A stretch of DNA of 64,000 nt from Vulgatibacter incomptus (GCF_001263175.1 NZ_CP012332.1:2663501-2727500); one strand, 5' to 3'. Shown: positions 1 to 8,854, counted from the stretch's first letter. Program-made: numbers and translations. The notes: generated by a model from the sequence alone, not told the origin.

Positions 1-2
1 GT

Positions 3-146
3 GACTACACCGTGCTGGGCAAGCGGACGGCACGCGCGATCCCCGGCGCGCGCCTCGTGGAGCTGGAGGGCCTCGGTCACATCCCGCAGGCGGAGGACTT
101 CGACGCCTACTTCGCGCCGCTCGTCGAGTTCATCGAGAGGCGGTGA
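3..146 (+). CDS. alpha/beta-hydrolase, C-terminal fragment (5' end outside window)
   Basis: The reading frame is open from the left edge and stops with TGA at 144-146, giving about 47 residues. It contains GLGHIPQ, the context typical of the catalytic histidine near the C-terminus of alpha/beta-hydrolase-fold enzymes, followed by a short helix ending FIERR. The nucleophile and acid residues lie outside the window, so the substrate cannot be inferred. A GNAT gene on the opposite strand ends about 50 bp downstream, so the two are convergent. Confidence 0.65.
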   Translation, partial: DYTVLGKRTARAIPGARLVELEGLGHIPQAEDFDAYFAPLVEFIERR

Positions 147-198
147 GCTCAGGACGAGGGCGAGAGCCGTGTGAACCTGGCGCCGGGGCGGTCGTCCG

Positions 199-1059
199 TC
201 AGGGCGACGCTGCCTCCGCGACGCTCGGGATGGCGCCGCGCATCTGGAGCACCTCCATGCGCAGCGTCGCGCCCGCGTCGACGAGGAGGCGGGAGAGCCA
301 GGCGTCCTCCTCCACGAAAATCGAGATCCGGGGTGCGTCCGACGGCGTCAGAGCGAACAGCTCTTCCACGATTGGGCGGACGAGGGAGGGGGACCGGCAG
401 CGGAACACGCTCGCCCCGGAATAGGCCGGATCGAAGAGCGCGAGGGCCGGCGCGGGATCTCCGGCGTGCTCCGGCGCGACGAGGCGGACCACGTGCCGGC
501 CGGGCGCGCGGAACCTGCGAATCGAGCCCGGGAGCAGATTCCAACGAAGCTCCAGCGCCTCCTCCTCGTCCGGATCGACCTCCGCCCGTATCCATTCCGG
601 ATTGGCGCTCGGCAGGCTGGACAGGGCCTCTCGCCCCAGCCAGTTCAACCACGCTGGATAGACTTTCGAGAGGCCGAAGGCGCGATAGAGCCGAAGCGCA
701 GGCTCGTTGGCCGGACGGACGTGGAGCCGCCAATTGCGGCTACCCGCGGCGTGGAGCCTCGCGGCAAGCACGCGCATCAGATGGTCGCCCACGCCTCGTC
801 CCCGGGACTCCGGGTCGACCACCACGTGCGACACGTGCGACCACTCGCCGAACGACCAGGCGTAGCCGTAGCCGACGCGCTTCCCCTCCGCCTCGAGGAT
901 GACGGTGTTCGGCGCGTACGAGGCGAGCCACCTCTCCTTGGAGGGAACGGGATCGTCGCTCGCGAGCTCGCTCAGGCAGCGAAGGAAGAACTCGTAGTCC
1001 GCGGCCTCGGCGGTTCGCGCCGTCCAGTGCGGTTCAATGGGTGTCGAGACCTCGTACAT
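199..1059 (-). CDS. GNAT family N-acetyltransferase (286 aa)
   Basis: Predicted cytoplasmic acyl-CoA-dependent acetyltransferase, substrate unknown. Residues about 15-140 form a GNAT domain. The acetyl-CoA pyrophosphate loop RGRGVG is at about 86-91, preceded by the beta4 strand HVVVDPES, and NEPALRLYRAFGL (about 118-130) is the usual helix-beta5 motif. Residues 145-286 look like a second, degenerate GNAT half (DAGATLRMEVLQM near the end), as in tandem GNAT proteins. The ATG at 1059 was chosen because the frame continues far upstream only as a shadow of pntB. The gene lies 53 bp downstream of pntB on the same strand and could be read through from it, but no functional link is evident. Confidence 0.8.
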   Translation of the reverse strand: MYEVSTPIEPHWTARTAEAADYEFFLRCLSELASDDPVPSKERWLASYAPNTVILEAEGKRVGYGYAWSFGEWSHVSHVVVDPESRGRGVGDHLMRVLAARLHAAGSRNWRLHVRPANEPALRLYRAFGLSKVYPAWLNWLGREALSSLPSANPEWIRAEVDPDEEEALELRWNLLPGSIRRFRAPGRHVVRLVAPEHAGDPAPALALFDPAYSGASVFRCRSPSLVRPIVEELFALTPSDAPRISIFVEEDAWLSRLLVDAGATLRMEVLQMRGAIPSVAEAASP

Positions 1060-1112
1060 GGTGTCCTCCGCTGAGGCGGGAAGGATACCGCATCGGTCGC
1101 GTTCACCTGCGG

Positions 1113-2549
1113 TCAGAGCTGCTTGAGCTCGCCGATGAGCTCCTGCAGCACCTTCTTGGCGTCGCCGAAGATCATCATCGTGTTCGGCTGCTCGAAGAGC
1201 TCGTTCTTGATGCCGGCGTAGCCCGCGCCCAGGCTGCGCTTGACCACGAAGACCGTGCGAGCGTGGTGCACCTCGAGGATGGGCATGCCGAAGATGGGGC
1301 TGTCCTTCTTGACCAGGGCGGCCGGGTTCACCACGTCGTTGGCGCCGAGGACGATGGCCACGTCGGTGTCGCGGAGCTCGGGGTTGATGCGGTCCATCTC
1401 CCAGAGCTTCTCGTAGGGGATGTCGGCCTCGGCGAGAAGCACGTTCATGTGTCCGGGCATCCGGCCTGCCACCGGATGGATCGCGTAGGTGACCGCGGCG
1501 CCGCGCTTCTCGAGGAGCTCGCCGAGCTCGCGGACGGCGTGCTGAGCCTGGGCCACCGCGAGGCCATAGCCGGGCACCACGACCACCTTGCGGGCCGCCT
1601 CGAGGACCATGGCGGCCTCCTCGGCGCCTGCGCTCCGTGTATTCGAATACTCTCCGGAGGCGGCACCTTCCGCCGTCGCCGAGTCGCCGCCGCCGAAGCC
1701 GCCGAGGACCACGGAGACGAGCGAACGGTTCATCGCCTCGCACATGATCCGAGTGAGGATGATGCCCGCCGCGCCCACCATCGCGCCGCTGATGATCAGC
1801 AGGTTGTTGCCGATCACGAAGCCGGTCGCACATGCGGCGAGGCCCGAGTAGGAGTTCAGCAGCGACACGACCACGGGCATGTCGGCGCCGCCGATCGGGA
1901 TGACCAGGAGCACGCCGAGCGCGAGGCTCGCTCCGAGGAGCCCCCAGGCGGCGACCGCGCCTTCGGCGGGATCGCCGACGGTGTAGCTGAAGGCCAGGCC
2001 CAGCGCGACGGAGGCCGCGAGCAGGACGAGGTTCAGCGCGTGCCTCCCTGGCAGGAGGATGGGGCGACCCGGGAGGCTGCCGTTCAGCTTGGCGTAGGCG
2101 ACGACGCTGCCGCTGAACGTGACGCCGCCGATGAGGATCGAGAGGAACGCGGTGAGAGCCTCGGCGCCGCCCATGAGCGACGCGGCGGTCCCGGCTCGGG
2201 ACGGCTCGACGATGTCTACCCAGTAGATGGAGATCGCCACCAGGGCGGAGGCGGCGCCGCCGAAGCCGTTGAGGATGGCCACCATCTCGGGCATCGCCGT
2301 CATCGGCACCCGGACGGCGATCACGGCGCCGATCGCGCTGCCGGCAACGAGGCCGGCGAGGATCCAGCGGTAGTCCACCCAGCCGAGCTCGACGAGAGTG
2401 CCCACGATGGCGAGGAGCATGGCGAAGGCGGCGATCCCGTTTCCTTGCCTCGCGGTGCGGACCCGGGCCAGCCGCTTGAGCCCGAAGACGAAGAGGATCG
2501 CCGAGACGAGGTAGATCAGGGCGACCGCGATCCCGACGGCGCCGCTCAT
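1113..2549 (-). CDS. pntB: NAD(P) transhydrogenase subunit beta
   Basis: Membrane and NADP(H)-binding subunit of proton-translocating transhydrogenase, which uses proton-motive force to move hydride from NADH to NADP+. The 478 residues match the family length. The N-terminal half is a run of hydrophobic helices. The C-terminal domain III carries the Rossmann signature VVPGYGLAVAQAQ and the conserved KKDSPIFGMPILEV segment. The start overlaps the pntA2 stop by 4 nt (ATGA), so translation is coupled. It is the last gene of pntA1-pntA2-pntB. Confidence 0.96.
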   Translation of the reverse strand: MSGAVGIAVALIYLVSAILFVFGLKRLARVRTARQGNGIAAFAMLLAIVGTLVELGWVDYRWILAGLVAGSAIGAVIAVRVPMTAMPEMVAILNGFGGAASALVAISIYWVDIVEPSRAGTAASLMGGAEALTAFLSILIGGVTFSGSVVAYAKLNGSLPGRPILLPGRHALNLVLLAASVALGLAFSYTVGDPAEGAVAAWGLLGASLALGVLLVIPIGGADMPVVVSLLNSYSGLAACATGFVIGNNLLIISGAMVGAAGIILTRIMCEAMNRSLVSVVLGGFGGGDSATAEGAASGEYSNTRSAGAEEAAMVLEAARKVVVVPGYGLAVAQAQHAVRELGELLEKRGAAVTYAIHPVAGRMPGHMNVLLAEADIPYEKLWEMDRINPELRDTDVAIVLGANDVVNPAALVKKDSPIFGMPILEVHHARTVFVVKRSLGAGYAGIKNELFEQPNTMMIFGDAKKVLQELIGELKQL

Positions 2550-2833
2550 CCCCTCCTCCCGAACATCTTGAGCATCCGGTCGGTGACCCAGAAGCCGCCC
2601 ACCACGTTGATCATGGCCAGCGCGATGGCGACGGCCCCGAGCACGTTGCTCACGGAGACCTCGGCGGTCTTCGCCGTGTAGAGCGCGCCGACGATCGTGA
2701 TCCCCGAGATCGCGTTGGCGCCGCTCATCAGCGGTGTGTGGAGGGTCGCGGGGACCTTGTTGATCACCTCGAAGCCGACGAAGACCGACAACACGAAGAC
2801 GTACAACCCGATCAAGAGGGGGCCCATCACCAT
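2546..2833 (-). CDS. pntA2: NAD(P) transhydrogenase subunit alpha 2 (membrane part)
   Basis: Small integral-membrane component of the transhydrogenase proton channel, about 95 aa with three hydrophobic helices. The motif TPLMSGANAISGI is the conserved transmembrane signature of the alpha-subunit membrane domain, found at the C-terminus of PntA in E. coli but on a separate polypeptide here. The frame extends to a GTG at 2851, but the ATG at 2833 is preferred because AAGGAG lies 6 nt upstream of it. It overlaps pntB by 4 nt. Confidence 0.9.
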   Translation of the reverse strand: MVMGPLLIGLYVFVLSVFVGFEVINKVPATLHTPLMSGANAISGITIVGALYTAKTAEVSVSNVLGAVAIALAMINVVGGFWVTDRMLKMFGRRG

Positions 2834-2857
2834 GTCACGCTCCTTCTTCACGAGCTC

Positions 2858-4006
2858 TCAAGCGATCCTGTCCTGCGGCCTCCCGGCGTCGCAGCGAACC
2901 TCACCACCTCGTGTGACGAGCATGGCCCGCGCGATCTCGTCGGAGAGATCGATCGCGCCTCCCTTTGCGACGAGGGAGGCGACCTCTGCGACATTCCGCG
3001 CGTAGAGCATGCTCGCGTCCTCGGGGAGCGTGGCGGCCAGGTTCTCCTGTCCGATGATCCGGACGCCGCTGCGCACGACGTCCTCCCCGGCCACGGAGAG
3101 CTCGCAGTTCCCGCCCTGCTCCACGGCGAGATCCACGATCACCGCGCCGGGCCGCATCCGCGACACCATCTCCGCCGTCACGAGGCGGGGCGCAGGCCGC
3201 CCCGGCACGAGGGCGGTGGTGATCACCACGTCGGCCGCGGCGATCTTCGCGGAGAGGATCTCCTGCTGCTGCCGCAGGAACGACTCCGTGACCTCCTTCG
3301 CGTAGCCGCCCTGCCCCTCGCCGCTCTCGGGCATGGGCAGATCGATGAAGCGCGCGCCCAGGGATTCGACCTGCTCCTTCACCGCCGGGCGGATGTCGGA
3401 GACTTCCACCGTGGCGCCGAGGCGACGCGCGGTGGCGACGGCCTGGAGGCCCGCCACGCCGGCGCCCATCACCACGACCTTCGCCGGCTGGACCGTGCCG
3501 GCGGCGGTCATGAGCAGGGGGAAGTACTTGCCGAGGCTGCCCGCGGCGAGGAGCACCGCCTTGTAGCCCGCGATGCTCGCCTGGGATGAGAGCGCGTCCA
3601 TCTTCTGCGCGCGGCTGATCCGGGGCACGAGCTCCATCGCCAGTGCGGACGCGCCTCGCTCGGCGAGCTTCGCCAGGGCGTCGGCGCTCTTGTGGGGCGC
3701 GAGGAGCCCGACGACCACCGCTCCGGCGCGGACCGCGCCCGCCTCGGTCCCGCCGACGAGCTCGTTGTGCGCGATCGGCCCCACTTTGAGGATGAGGTCG
3801 GCGGCGCCCCAGTCCTCGGCGCCACCGCCGACGATCCGGGCGCCCGCGTTGCGATAGCCCTCGTCCTCCAGGTGGCAGCCGTGCCCGGCGCCCCCCTCGA
3901 CGAGGACCTGCATCCCCTCCTTCACCAGCCTCTTGACCGTCTCGGGCGTTGCCGCGACGCGGCGCTCCCCCGGGCGCCGCTCCCTCGGTACGAAGACCGT
4001 GACCAT
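2858..4006 (-). CDS. pntA1: NAD(P) transhydrogenase subunit alpha 1 (NAD-binding)
   Basis: Soluble NAD(H)-binding domain I of the transhydrogenase, about 382 aa, related to alanine dehydrogenase. It begins MVTVFVPRERRPGERRVAATP, the usual N-terminus that binds the domain interface, and has the nucleotide loop GAGVAGLQAVATARRLGA mid-protein. The ATG at 4006 was chosen by homology; the open frame runs on to 4150 without support. First gene of the three-gene operon, just downstream of the HD-GYP regulator on the same strand. Confidence 0.94.
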   Translation of the reverse strand: MVTVFVPRERRPGERRVAATPETVKRLVKEGMQVLVEGGAGHGCHLEDEGYRNAGARIVGGGAEDWGAADLILKVGPIAHNELVGGTEAGAVRAGAVVVGLLAPHKSADALAKLAERGASALAMELVPRISRAQKMDALSSQASIAGYKAVLLAAGSLGKYFPLLMTAAGTVQPAKVVVMGAGVAGLQAVATARRLGATVEVSDIRPAVKEQVESLGARFIDLPMPESGEGQGGYAKEVTESFLRQQQEILSAKIAAADVVITTALVPGRPAPRLVTAEMVSRMRPGAVIVDLAVEQGGNCELSVAGEDVVRSGVRIIGQENLAATLPEDASMLYARNVAEVASLVAKGGAIDLSDEIARAMLVTRGGEVRCDAGRPQDRIA

Positions 4007-4023
4007 GGCGAGTTCACCCCCGG

Positions 4024-5169
4024 TTAATCGAACGAGTCGCCCTTCTGCCGCCTCTGCCAGAATCGCCCAACCTCGCCGAGCCCGTCGCTGGCGTCGGCGG
4101 CGGCGCTCTTCGCCGCCATCTTCTCGACCCTCGCGCGGATCGCCTCCCACTCGGTCTCGGGGACCGAGGCGAAGGCCTCCACCACCATCGGATCGAATTG
4201 CGTCCCGGCGCAGCGCCGGATCTCACGGAGCGCCACGTCGAAGGGCTGCCCACTTCGATAGGGCCGGTCGGAGCGGATCGCGTCGAGGGTGTCCACCACC
4301 GAGAAGATCCGCGCCCCGATGGAGATCGCCTCGCCCGCCAGGCCCGCGGGATAGCCCTTTCCGTCCCAGCGCTCCTGGTGCTGCAGCACGATCGTCGAGG
4401 CGCCGGACAGGTACTCGATGGAGCGCAGGAGCCGGAAGCCGATGGCCGGATGCTCCTTCATCTCCTCCCACTCGGTCGGCGTGAGAGGGCCGGGCTTGAG
4501 CAGCACCGAGTCCCGCACCCCGATCTTGCCGACGTCGTGGAGGAGCGCGCCCATCTCCACCTCGTCGAGCTCCTCCTGCGGGAGACCGAGCGCCTCGGCG
4601 AGGCGTCTCGCATAGAGCGAGACGCGCCGGCTGTGCCACTGCGTCTCCATGTCGCGGTAGTCGAGGGCGTTGATCATCCCCTCGAGGAGGTCGCGCGTGC
4701 GCTCCTCCACGAGCGAGCGGAGGTTGCCGTTCATCCGCTGGAGCTCGGCGTTCTGCTCGTGGACCATGGCGGTGAGCCGCGCGTGCTGGCGCTTGAGCTC
4801 GCCGACCTCGTAGGCCTGGCGCACGGTGGTGATCAGGTCTTGGTGGTTCCACGGCTTGGAGAGCAGGCGGTAGACCTCTCCGCTGTTCACCGCATGGGCG
4901 GCGACCCGAAAGTCGTTCGCCGCGGTGAGCAGGAGCCTCGGGGCGTCCGGGCAGATCCGCCGGGCCTCGGTGAGGAACTCGACGCCGTTCATCCCCGGCA
5001 TCATGTAGTCCGAGATGATCAGGGTCGCCGGGCGCTCCCGGAGCTCGCCCAGGGCCTCCTCCGGCGTGTTCTTCCCCGTGACGTGGAAGCCCTGCGCATC
5101 GAGCACGCGCTGCAGCGCGCGCAGGATCAGCACATCATCGTCCACGACGAGGACGCGTCCCAGCTCCAT
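4024..5169 (-). CDS. HD-GYP response regulator (receiver + phosphodiesterase)
   Basis: Two-domain signalling protein of 381 aa. Residues 1-120 are a receiver with the acidic pocket VVDDD, phospho-acceptor Asp54 in SDYMMPG and the conserved Lys in LSKPW. A coiled linker (about 125-160) leads to an HD-GYP domain with HDVGKIG at 211-217 and the HQERWDGKGYP signature at about 264-274. By family it should hydrolyse cyclic di-GMP to GMP under control of an unlinked histidine kinase. The start is supported by GGGGAG upstream of the ATG. A promoter-like TTGGGA-17-TAGACT lies 35-63 bp upstream. Confidence 0.93.
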   Translation of the reverse strand: MELGRVLVVDDDVLILRALQRVLDAQGFHVTGKNTPEEALGELRERPATLIISDYMMPGMNGVEFLTEARRICPDAPRLLLTAANDFRVAAHAVNSGEVYRLLSKPWNHQDLITTVRQAYEVGELKRQHARLTAMVHEQNAELQRMNGNLRSLVEERTRDLLEGMINALDYRDMETQWHSRRVSLYARRLAEALGLPQEELDEVEMGALLHDVGKIGVRDSVLLKPGPLTPTEWEEMKEHPAIGFRLLRSIEYLSGASTIVLQHQERWDGKGYPAGLAGEAISIGARIFSVVDTLDAIRSDRPYRSGQPFDVALREIRRCAGTQFDPMVVEAFASVPETEWEAIRARVEKMAAKSAAADASDGLGEVGRFWQRRQKGDSFD

Positions 5170-5203
5170 GTCGGTGAATCTCCCCTCTCGTTACGAAAGT
5201 GGA

Positions 5204-5232
5204 AGTCTACTCCGAGAGCGGCCGGTTCCCAA
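5204..5232 (-). promoter_or_regulatory. sigma-70-like promoter for the HD-GYP gene
   Basis: On the minus strand TTGGGA (5227-5232) and TAGACT (5204-5209) are separated by exactly 17 bp, 35 bp upstream of the HD-GYP start. The same TAGACT -10 appears upstream of the PEGA gene near 37.26 kb. The remainder of the 257-bp gap to carD holds no gene. Confidence 0.5.
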
Positions 5233-5426
5233 CGGGCAAGTGACCCCTCGGAACCGCTCCCGTCCACCGGGACCGCAGCCGATCCCCGGCACACTTCCGG
5301 ACAGTCCCGAGCCGGAGGGGGATGCACCGCTCCGTTGCCCCGGTCGAAACCGCGTGGTACGCATTTCGGGTGCCAACCCAGGAAACGTCGGAGTCCCTGC
5401 CCGGGGCCGAGTCAACGGGCGCAATC

Positions 5427-6446
5427 ATGACCGCCTCCGAGATGCGCGCGGGCGATCGGGTCGTCTATCCGAAGCAGGGCGTCTGCCAGGTGCTCGGCCT
5501 CGAATCCAAGGAGATCGCGGGCCAGCGTCTCGAGTTCGTCTCGATGACGCGGGAGGAGGACAACGCCACCATCCTGGTCCCGGTGGCGAAGGTCCCCTCG
5601 ATCGGCCTGCGGCGGGTCGCGGACTCGACGGAGATCGTCGACGTCTTCGACCTCCTCGCCTCGTCCTTCGACGATCCCGAGCTCGACTGGAAGGTGCGCC
5701 ACCGCCTCCACGGCGATCTGCTGAGCGCCGGCGGGATCCTCGGCGTCGCCGAGGTGCTGAAGGCCCTCCAGGGGCTCGCCAACATCCGGCCGCTTCCGCC
5801 CAAGGAGCGGGAGCGCTACGACGCGGCTCGGCACCTCCTCGTCGCCGAGGTCGCGGTCTCGCTGGGCGTGCCCCTTTCGACGGCCGAGGACTTCATCGAC
5901 CTGGCGCTGCTGCCGCCGCCGGGGACGGTCAGGCCTGCCGCCAAGCCTCGCCGCCTCGCCGAGCTCCCGCCGAGGCCCAGGCTGCCGGCTCGCACCAGGG
6001 GCCGCCGCGGCGAGGGTGAGGAGCTCGAGGAGCTCGAGCTCGAGGAGGAGCTGGAGTTCGAGGAGGAGCCGATCGAGGCCGAGGCGGGCGAGGAGCCCGA
6101 GGCCGAAGCGGAGGAGCCCGCCGAGGAAGAGGTCGAGGAGGCCGGCCCCTCCCGGAAGGCCGCGGCGCGCGCTCCGAAGAAGGCGGCCGCCGAAGCCGGC
6201 AAGAAGGCGCCCGCGCGAGCGAAGAAGGCCGCGCCGGCGAAGAAGGCGGAGGAGACCGAGGCGCCGGAGAAGCCCGCTGCCAAGAAGCCTGCCGCGAAGA
6301 AGGCCGCCCCTGCGGAGAAGCCCGCTCCGGCGAAGAAGGCGGCCGGCGCGAGCAAGGCCGCGAAGGCCGAGGCTCCTGCGGCCCGCACGGCCCCCATGGC
6401 CGAAGCAGCCGCGAAGAAGCCGGCCGCTCGCAAGACCCAGAAGTAG
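5427..6446 (+). CDS. carD: CarD/CdnL-family transcription regulator with acidic linker and histone-H1-like tail
   Basis: Predicted RNA-polymerase-binding global regulator of about 339 aa. Residues 1-165 form a CarD_CdnL_TRCF domain (GDRVVYPKQGVCQV, then the helical region with DLLASSFDDPELDWKVRHR). Residues about 195-240 are almost continuous Glu. Residues 243-339 are Lys/Ala/Pro-rich KKAA and PAKKA repeats like eukaryotic histone H1. Myxococcus CarD has the same order but ends in an AT-hook HMGA-like region, so here a basic H1-like tail takes its place. The ATG at 5427 aligns with the usual N-terminus; no strong ribosome site is visible and the frame extends to 5322. The next gene starts 9 nt downstream. 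Confidence 0.88.
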   Translation: MTASEMRAGDRVVYPKQGVCQVLGLESKEIAGQRLEFVSMTREEDNATILVPVAKVPSIGLRRVADSTEIVDVFDLLASSFDDPELDWKVRHRLHGDLLSAGGILGVAEVLKALQGLANIRPLPPKERERYDAARHLLVAEVAVSLGVPLSTAEDFIDLALLPPPGTVRPAAKPRRLAELPPRPRLPARTRGRRGEGEELEELELEEELEFEEEPIEAEAGEEPEAEAEEPAEEEVEEAGPSRKAAARAPKKAAAEAGKKAPARAKKAAPAKKAEETEAPEKPAAKKPAAKKAAPAEKPAPAKKAAGASKAAKAEAPAARTAPMAEAAAKKPAARKTQK

Positions 6447-6455
6447 GAGGACGGC

Positions 6456-6995
6456 GTGATCCGCGTGGTGACCCTCGACGGCTTCCAGGACGGCGACGTC
6501 GACGCCCTCTGCAAGCTGCTGTTCCAGGCATTCAACCTCGGCGCCGAGCTCGCCGGGGAGCTGCCGCTGCCGGAGGAGGCCCGCCGCCAGGATGGCACCT
6601 ACGACGCCGCGCTGCTCCTCGACGAGGCCGAGACGGTGAAGCTCGTCGCGGACGACAAGCTCCTCTACGTGACGCACTCGTCGCTCTTCCAGCCGAGCGG
6701 ACCTGTCGGCACGCCGCCGACCCACGGCTTCGCACAGTTCGGCGGCCAGCGCGCGGTGGTGACCACGTCGCTCTTCCCCAAGGTGCTGGAAGAGGGCTCG
6801 GACGAGTTCCGGAAGCGCCTGGCCAAGCAGGCGGTCCACGAGATGGGCGCGCTGTGGGAGCTCCACTCCTGCATCGACCCCAAGTGCTCGATGCATCCAC
6901 CCTGGACCGAGGGCTTCGCTGCCAACCACGAGCCGGTGCTCTGCACGTTCTGCCGCGAAAAGAGCGAAGAGCGCATCCGGATGGCGAAGACCTGA
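6456..6995 (+). CDS. archaemetzincin-like protein with degenerate catalytic zinc site
   Basis: A 179-aa protein whose layout follows archaemetzincins. It has a VVTTSLF strand, then AKQAVHE, then the paired-cysteine region Cys139-x4-Cys144-x-Met and a terminal CTFC (163-166). The family signature HExxHxxGxxHC is eroded: His128-Glu129 remain, but the second zinc ligand is Ala132, the Gly is Glu135, and the third His is shifted by one (His137). The structural CxxxxC...CxxC zinc site is intact. It is therefore probably proteolytically inactive, perhaps a binding protein. The GTG start follows GGAGG closely and the gene is 9 nt after carD, so co-transcription is likely. Family assignment is by eye. 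Confidence 0.65.
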   Translation: MIRVVTLDGFQDGDVDALCKLLFQAFNLGAELAGELPLPEEARRQDGTYDAALLLDEAETVKLVADDKLLYVTHSSLFQPSGPVGTPPTHGFAQFGGQRAVVTTSLFPKVLEEGSDEFRKRLAKQAVHEMGALWELHSCIDPKCSMHPPWTEGFAANHEPVLCTFCREKSEERIRMAKT

Positions 6996-7098
6996 GCTCG
7001 GCGCTCCCACGCCGTTCCATCGCGGCGCGGGAGAGGGTCGTTGCCCGGGCGCGTAGGAGTGGAAATCCTACGAGCCTCCCCCAGCCAGGAGCGCCATC

Positions 7099-8826
7099 GT
7101 GGATCGCCTGCCCTCCCGCATCTTCAGCGACGAGATCGACCTCTACACGCGCACCTACGCCTCGCTGCTCCGCAGCACCGGCGAGGTCCGCGTCCGCGCC
7201 TTCGAGGAGGCGCATAGCTACAGCGACTCGAGCCTCCACGCCGGAGCGCGGGCGCTGACTCCCGACGTCGCGGCCTTCGCCTACAGCGCGGCGCGGCTCC
7301 CGGCCTGCATGGACAGCATCCGCCTCGTGGTGATGGGCCAGTCCCACGAGATCTTCGAGGCCGCCGGCTTCGAGGTGGGCGGCTGGGAGACGGTGCGCAC
7401 ACGCGGCCGCAGGCGCCCCTTGCGCTGGGACGGCGGCGAGGTCCTCGCCGCGTTCATCACCAGCACGAGCGACATTGACGATCTGGTGCCGATCCTCACC
7501 GCCTACCAGATCGAGTGGAACAAGCTGCATCACTCGCTGAGCCAGAGCACCCTCGGGCAGCTGCTGCAGAACGCCGACGCGTCCTCGCCGGTCTCGGTGG
7601 CCCCGGAGGAGCTCGCGACGGTCCTGGGCCTCGACGCCCAGGGCGTGGACACGTTGCAGGCGGCCTTCGGCGAGAGCTGGGATCGGGGGATCCGCGCCAT
7701 CGCCACGCGGCGGTCGGACCTCGCCGTGAGGCTCCTCGCGGGCTCGTTCTCCCAGTATCAGCGCGCTTCACAGAGATGGTGGACCGGCGTCGACGCGGGC
7801 TACCTGCAGGAGGAGAGCCCGAGGCGGCGCCCGGTATACTTCGTTTCCTCCAACACCCACTCGCTGTCGAACCTCCTCGGAGGCTACGCCCAGGCCCACC
7901 AGGGCGAGATCGTCGACTTCGCCCGGCGCAAGAACCCGGAGAACCTGGCGCCGCGCCTCGAGAGGGCGCTGGCATCCGGCGCCGCCGACGAGGCGAGCAA
8001 CATCCTCTACTACCTTCTCCGCGAGCTGATCCACGACGAGCATGGCGCGGCGAAGCGCCTCGAAGACGTGCTCCGCTTCGATGCGGAGAGCGGCATCTCC
8101 ACCCTGGCGAGCCCCGGCAAGATCGACGTCACCGCCCAGATCTTCGAGCTCTCCAAGCTGCGCCCGGAGCGCATCGACCCGCGCCTGCGCGAAGAGGGCC
8201 TCGAGCGGCTCTCGAAGAGCAACGCCGTCATCGTCAACATCGACTATCCGCTCGGCATGGCCGCGTACCACCATCTGTCGCGGCTGGGCCAGGGCGTGGG
8301 AGAGATCTTCGGCGTCTACGTTATGGGCAAGGCCGCGACGCTCAACGGCAGGGTCGGCGACGCGATGATCTCCACCGTCGCCTACGACGAGCACTCGCGG
8401 AACACCTACCTCCTCGCCAACTGCTTCAGCGCCGCGGACGTGCAGCCGTACATGACGGAGGGCACGGTCCTCGACAACCAGAAGGTCCTCACCGCCCGCG
8501 GTCCCTTCCTCCAGAACCGCCAGTACATGAGCACCTTCTACCGCGAGGGCTACACGGTCCTGGAGATGGAGGCGGGCCCCTACCTCGACGCGATCTACGA
8601 GCTCGTGAGCCCGGGCCGCCACCCGAACGATCAGATCGTCCACCTGTCGAACCTGACGCCGTTCGACGTGGGCATCCTCCACTACGCGTCGGATACGCCC
8701 TACTCGCGCAGGCAGAGCCTGCTCTCGAAGAGCCTCTCGTACTTCGGGATGGAGAGCACCTACGCCTGCGCGATGGCGATCGCGCGGCGGATCCTCCGCA
8801 CCGAGATCGCACGGCTCGGCGAGTAG
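7099..8826 (+). CDS. uncharacterised 575-aa protein with nucleoside-phosphorylase-like C-terminal half
   Basis: I do not recognise a named family. No signal peptide or membrane segment is seen, so it is probably cytoplasmic. The N-terminal 300 residues are mostly helical. From about residue 375 the pattern of phosphorylase-superfamily proteins appears: a Gly-rich strand (GEIFGVYVMGKAATLNG), GDAMISTVAYDEHS, and near the end GYTVLEMEAGPYLDA, like the MExA motif that binds the ribose in nucleoside phosphorylases and nucleosidases. The GTG start is preceded by AGGAG at a good distance. It lies 103 bp after the archaemetzincin-like gene on the same strand. A nucleosidase-like activity is only a suggestion. 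Confidence 0.75.
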   Translation: MDRLPSRIFSDEIDLYTRTYASLLRSTGEVRVRAFEEAHSYSDSSLHAGARALTPDVAAFAYSAARLPACMDSIRLVVMGQSHEIFEAAGFEVGGWETVRTRGRRRPLRWDGGEVLAAFITSTSDIDDLVPILTAYQIEWNKLHHSLSQSTLGQLLQNADASSPVSVAPEELATVLGLDAQGVDTLQAAFGESWDRGIRAIATRRSDLAVRLLAGSFSQYQRASQRWWTGVDAGYLQEESPRRRPVYFVSSNTHSLSNLLGGYAQAHQGEIVDFARRKNPENLAPRLERALASGAADEASNILYYLLRELIHDEHGAAKRLEDVLRFDAESGISTLASPGKIDVTAQIFELSKLRPERIDPRLREEGLERLSKSNAVIVNIDYPLGMAAYHHLSRLGQGVGEIFGVYVMGKAATLNGRVGDAMISTVAYDEHSRNTYLLANCFSAADVQPYMTEGTVLDNQKVLTARGPFLQNRQYMSTFYREGYTVLEMEAGPYLDAIYELVSPGRHPNDQIVHLSNLTPFDVGILHYASDTPYSRRQSLLSKSLSYFGMESTYACAMAIARRILRTEIARLGE

Positions 8827-8854
8827 AGGGCGCTCTCGCTCGCCCGCGCCAGGA

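Noticed and set aside
5427-6446. The Lys/Ala tail of CarD as a frameshift artefact.
   Set aside because: The reading frame is continuous, codon bias is unchanged and the acidic-then-basic order matches the CarD architecture.
6016-6459. An arginine-rich frame overlapping the carD tail.
   Set aside because: It is the +1 shadow of the AAG/GCC codons of the H1-like tail.
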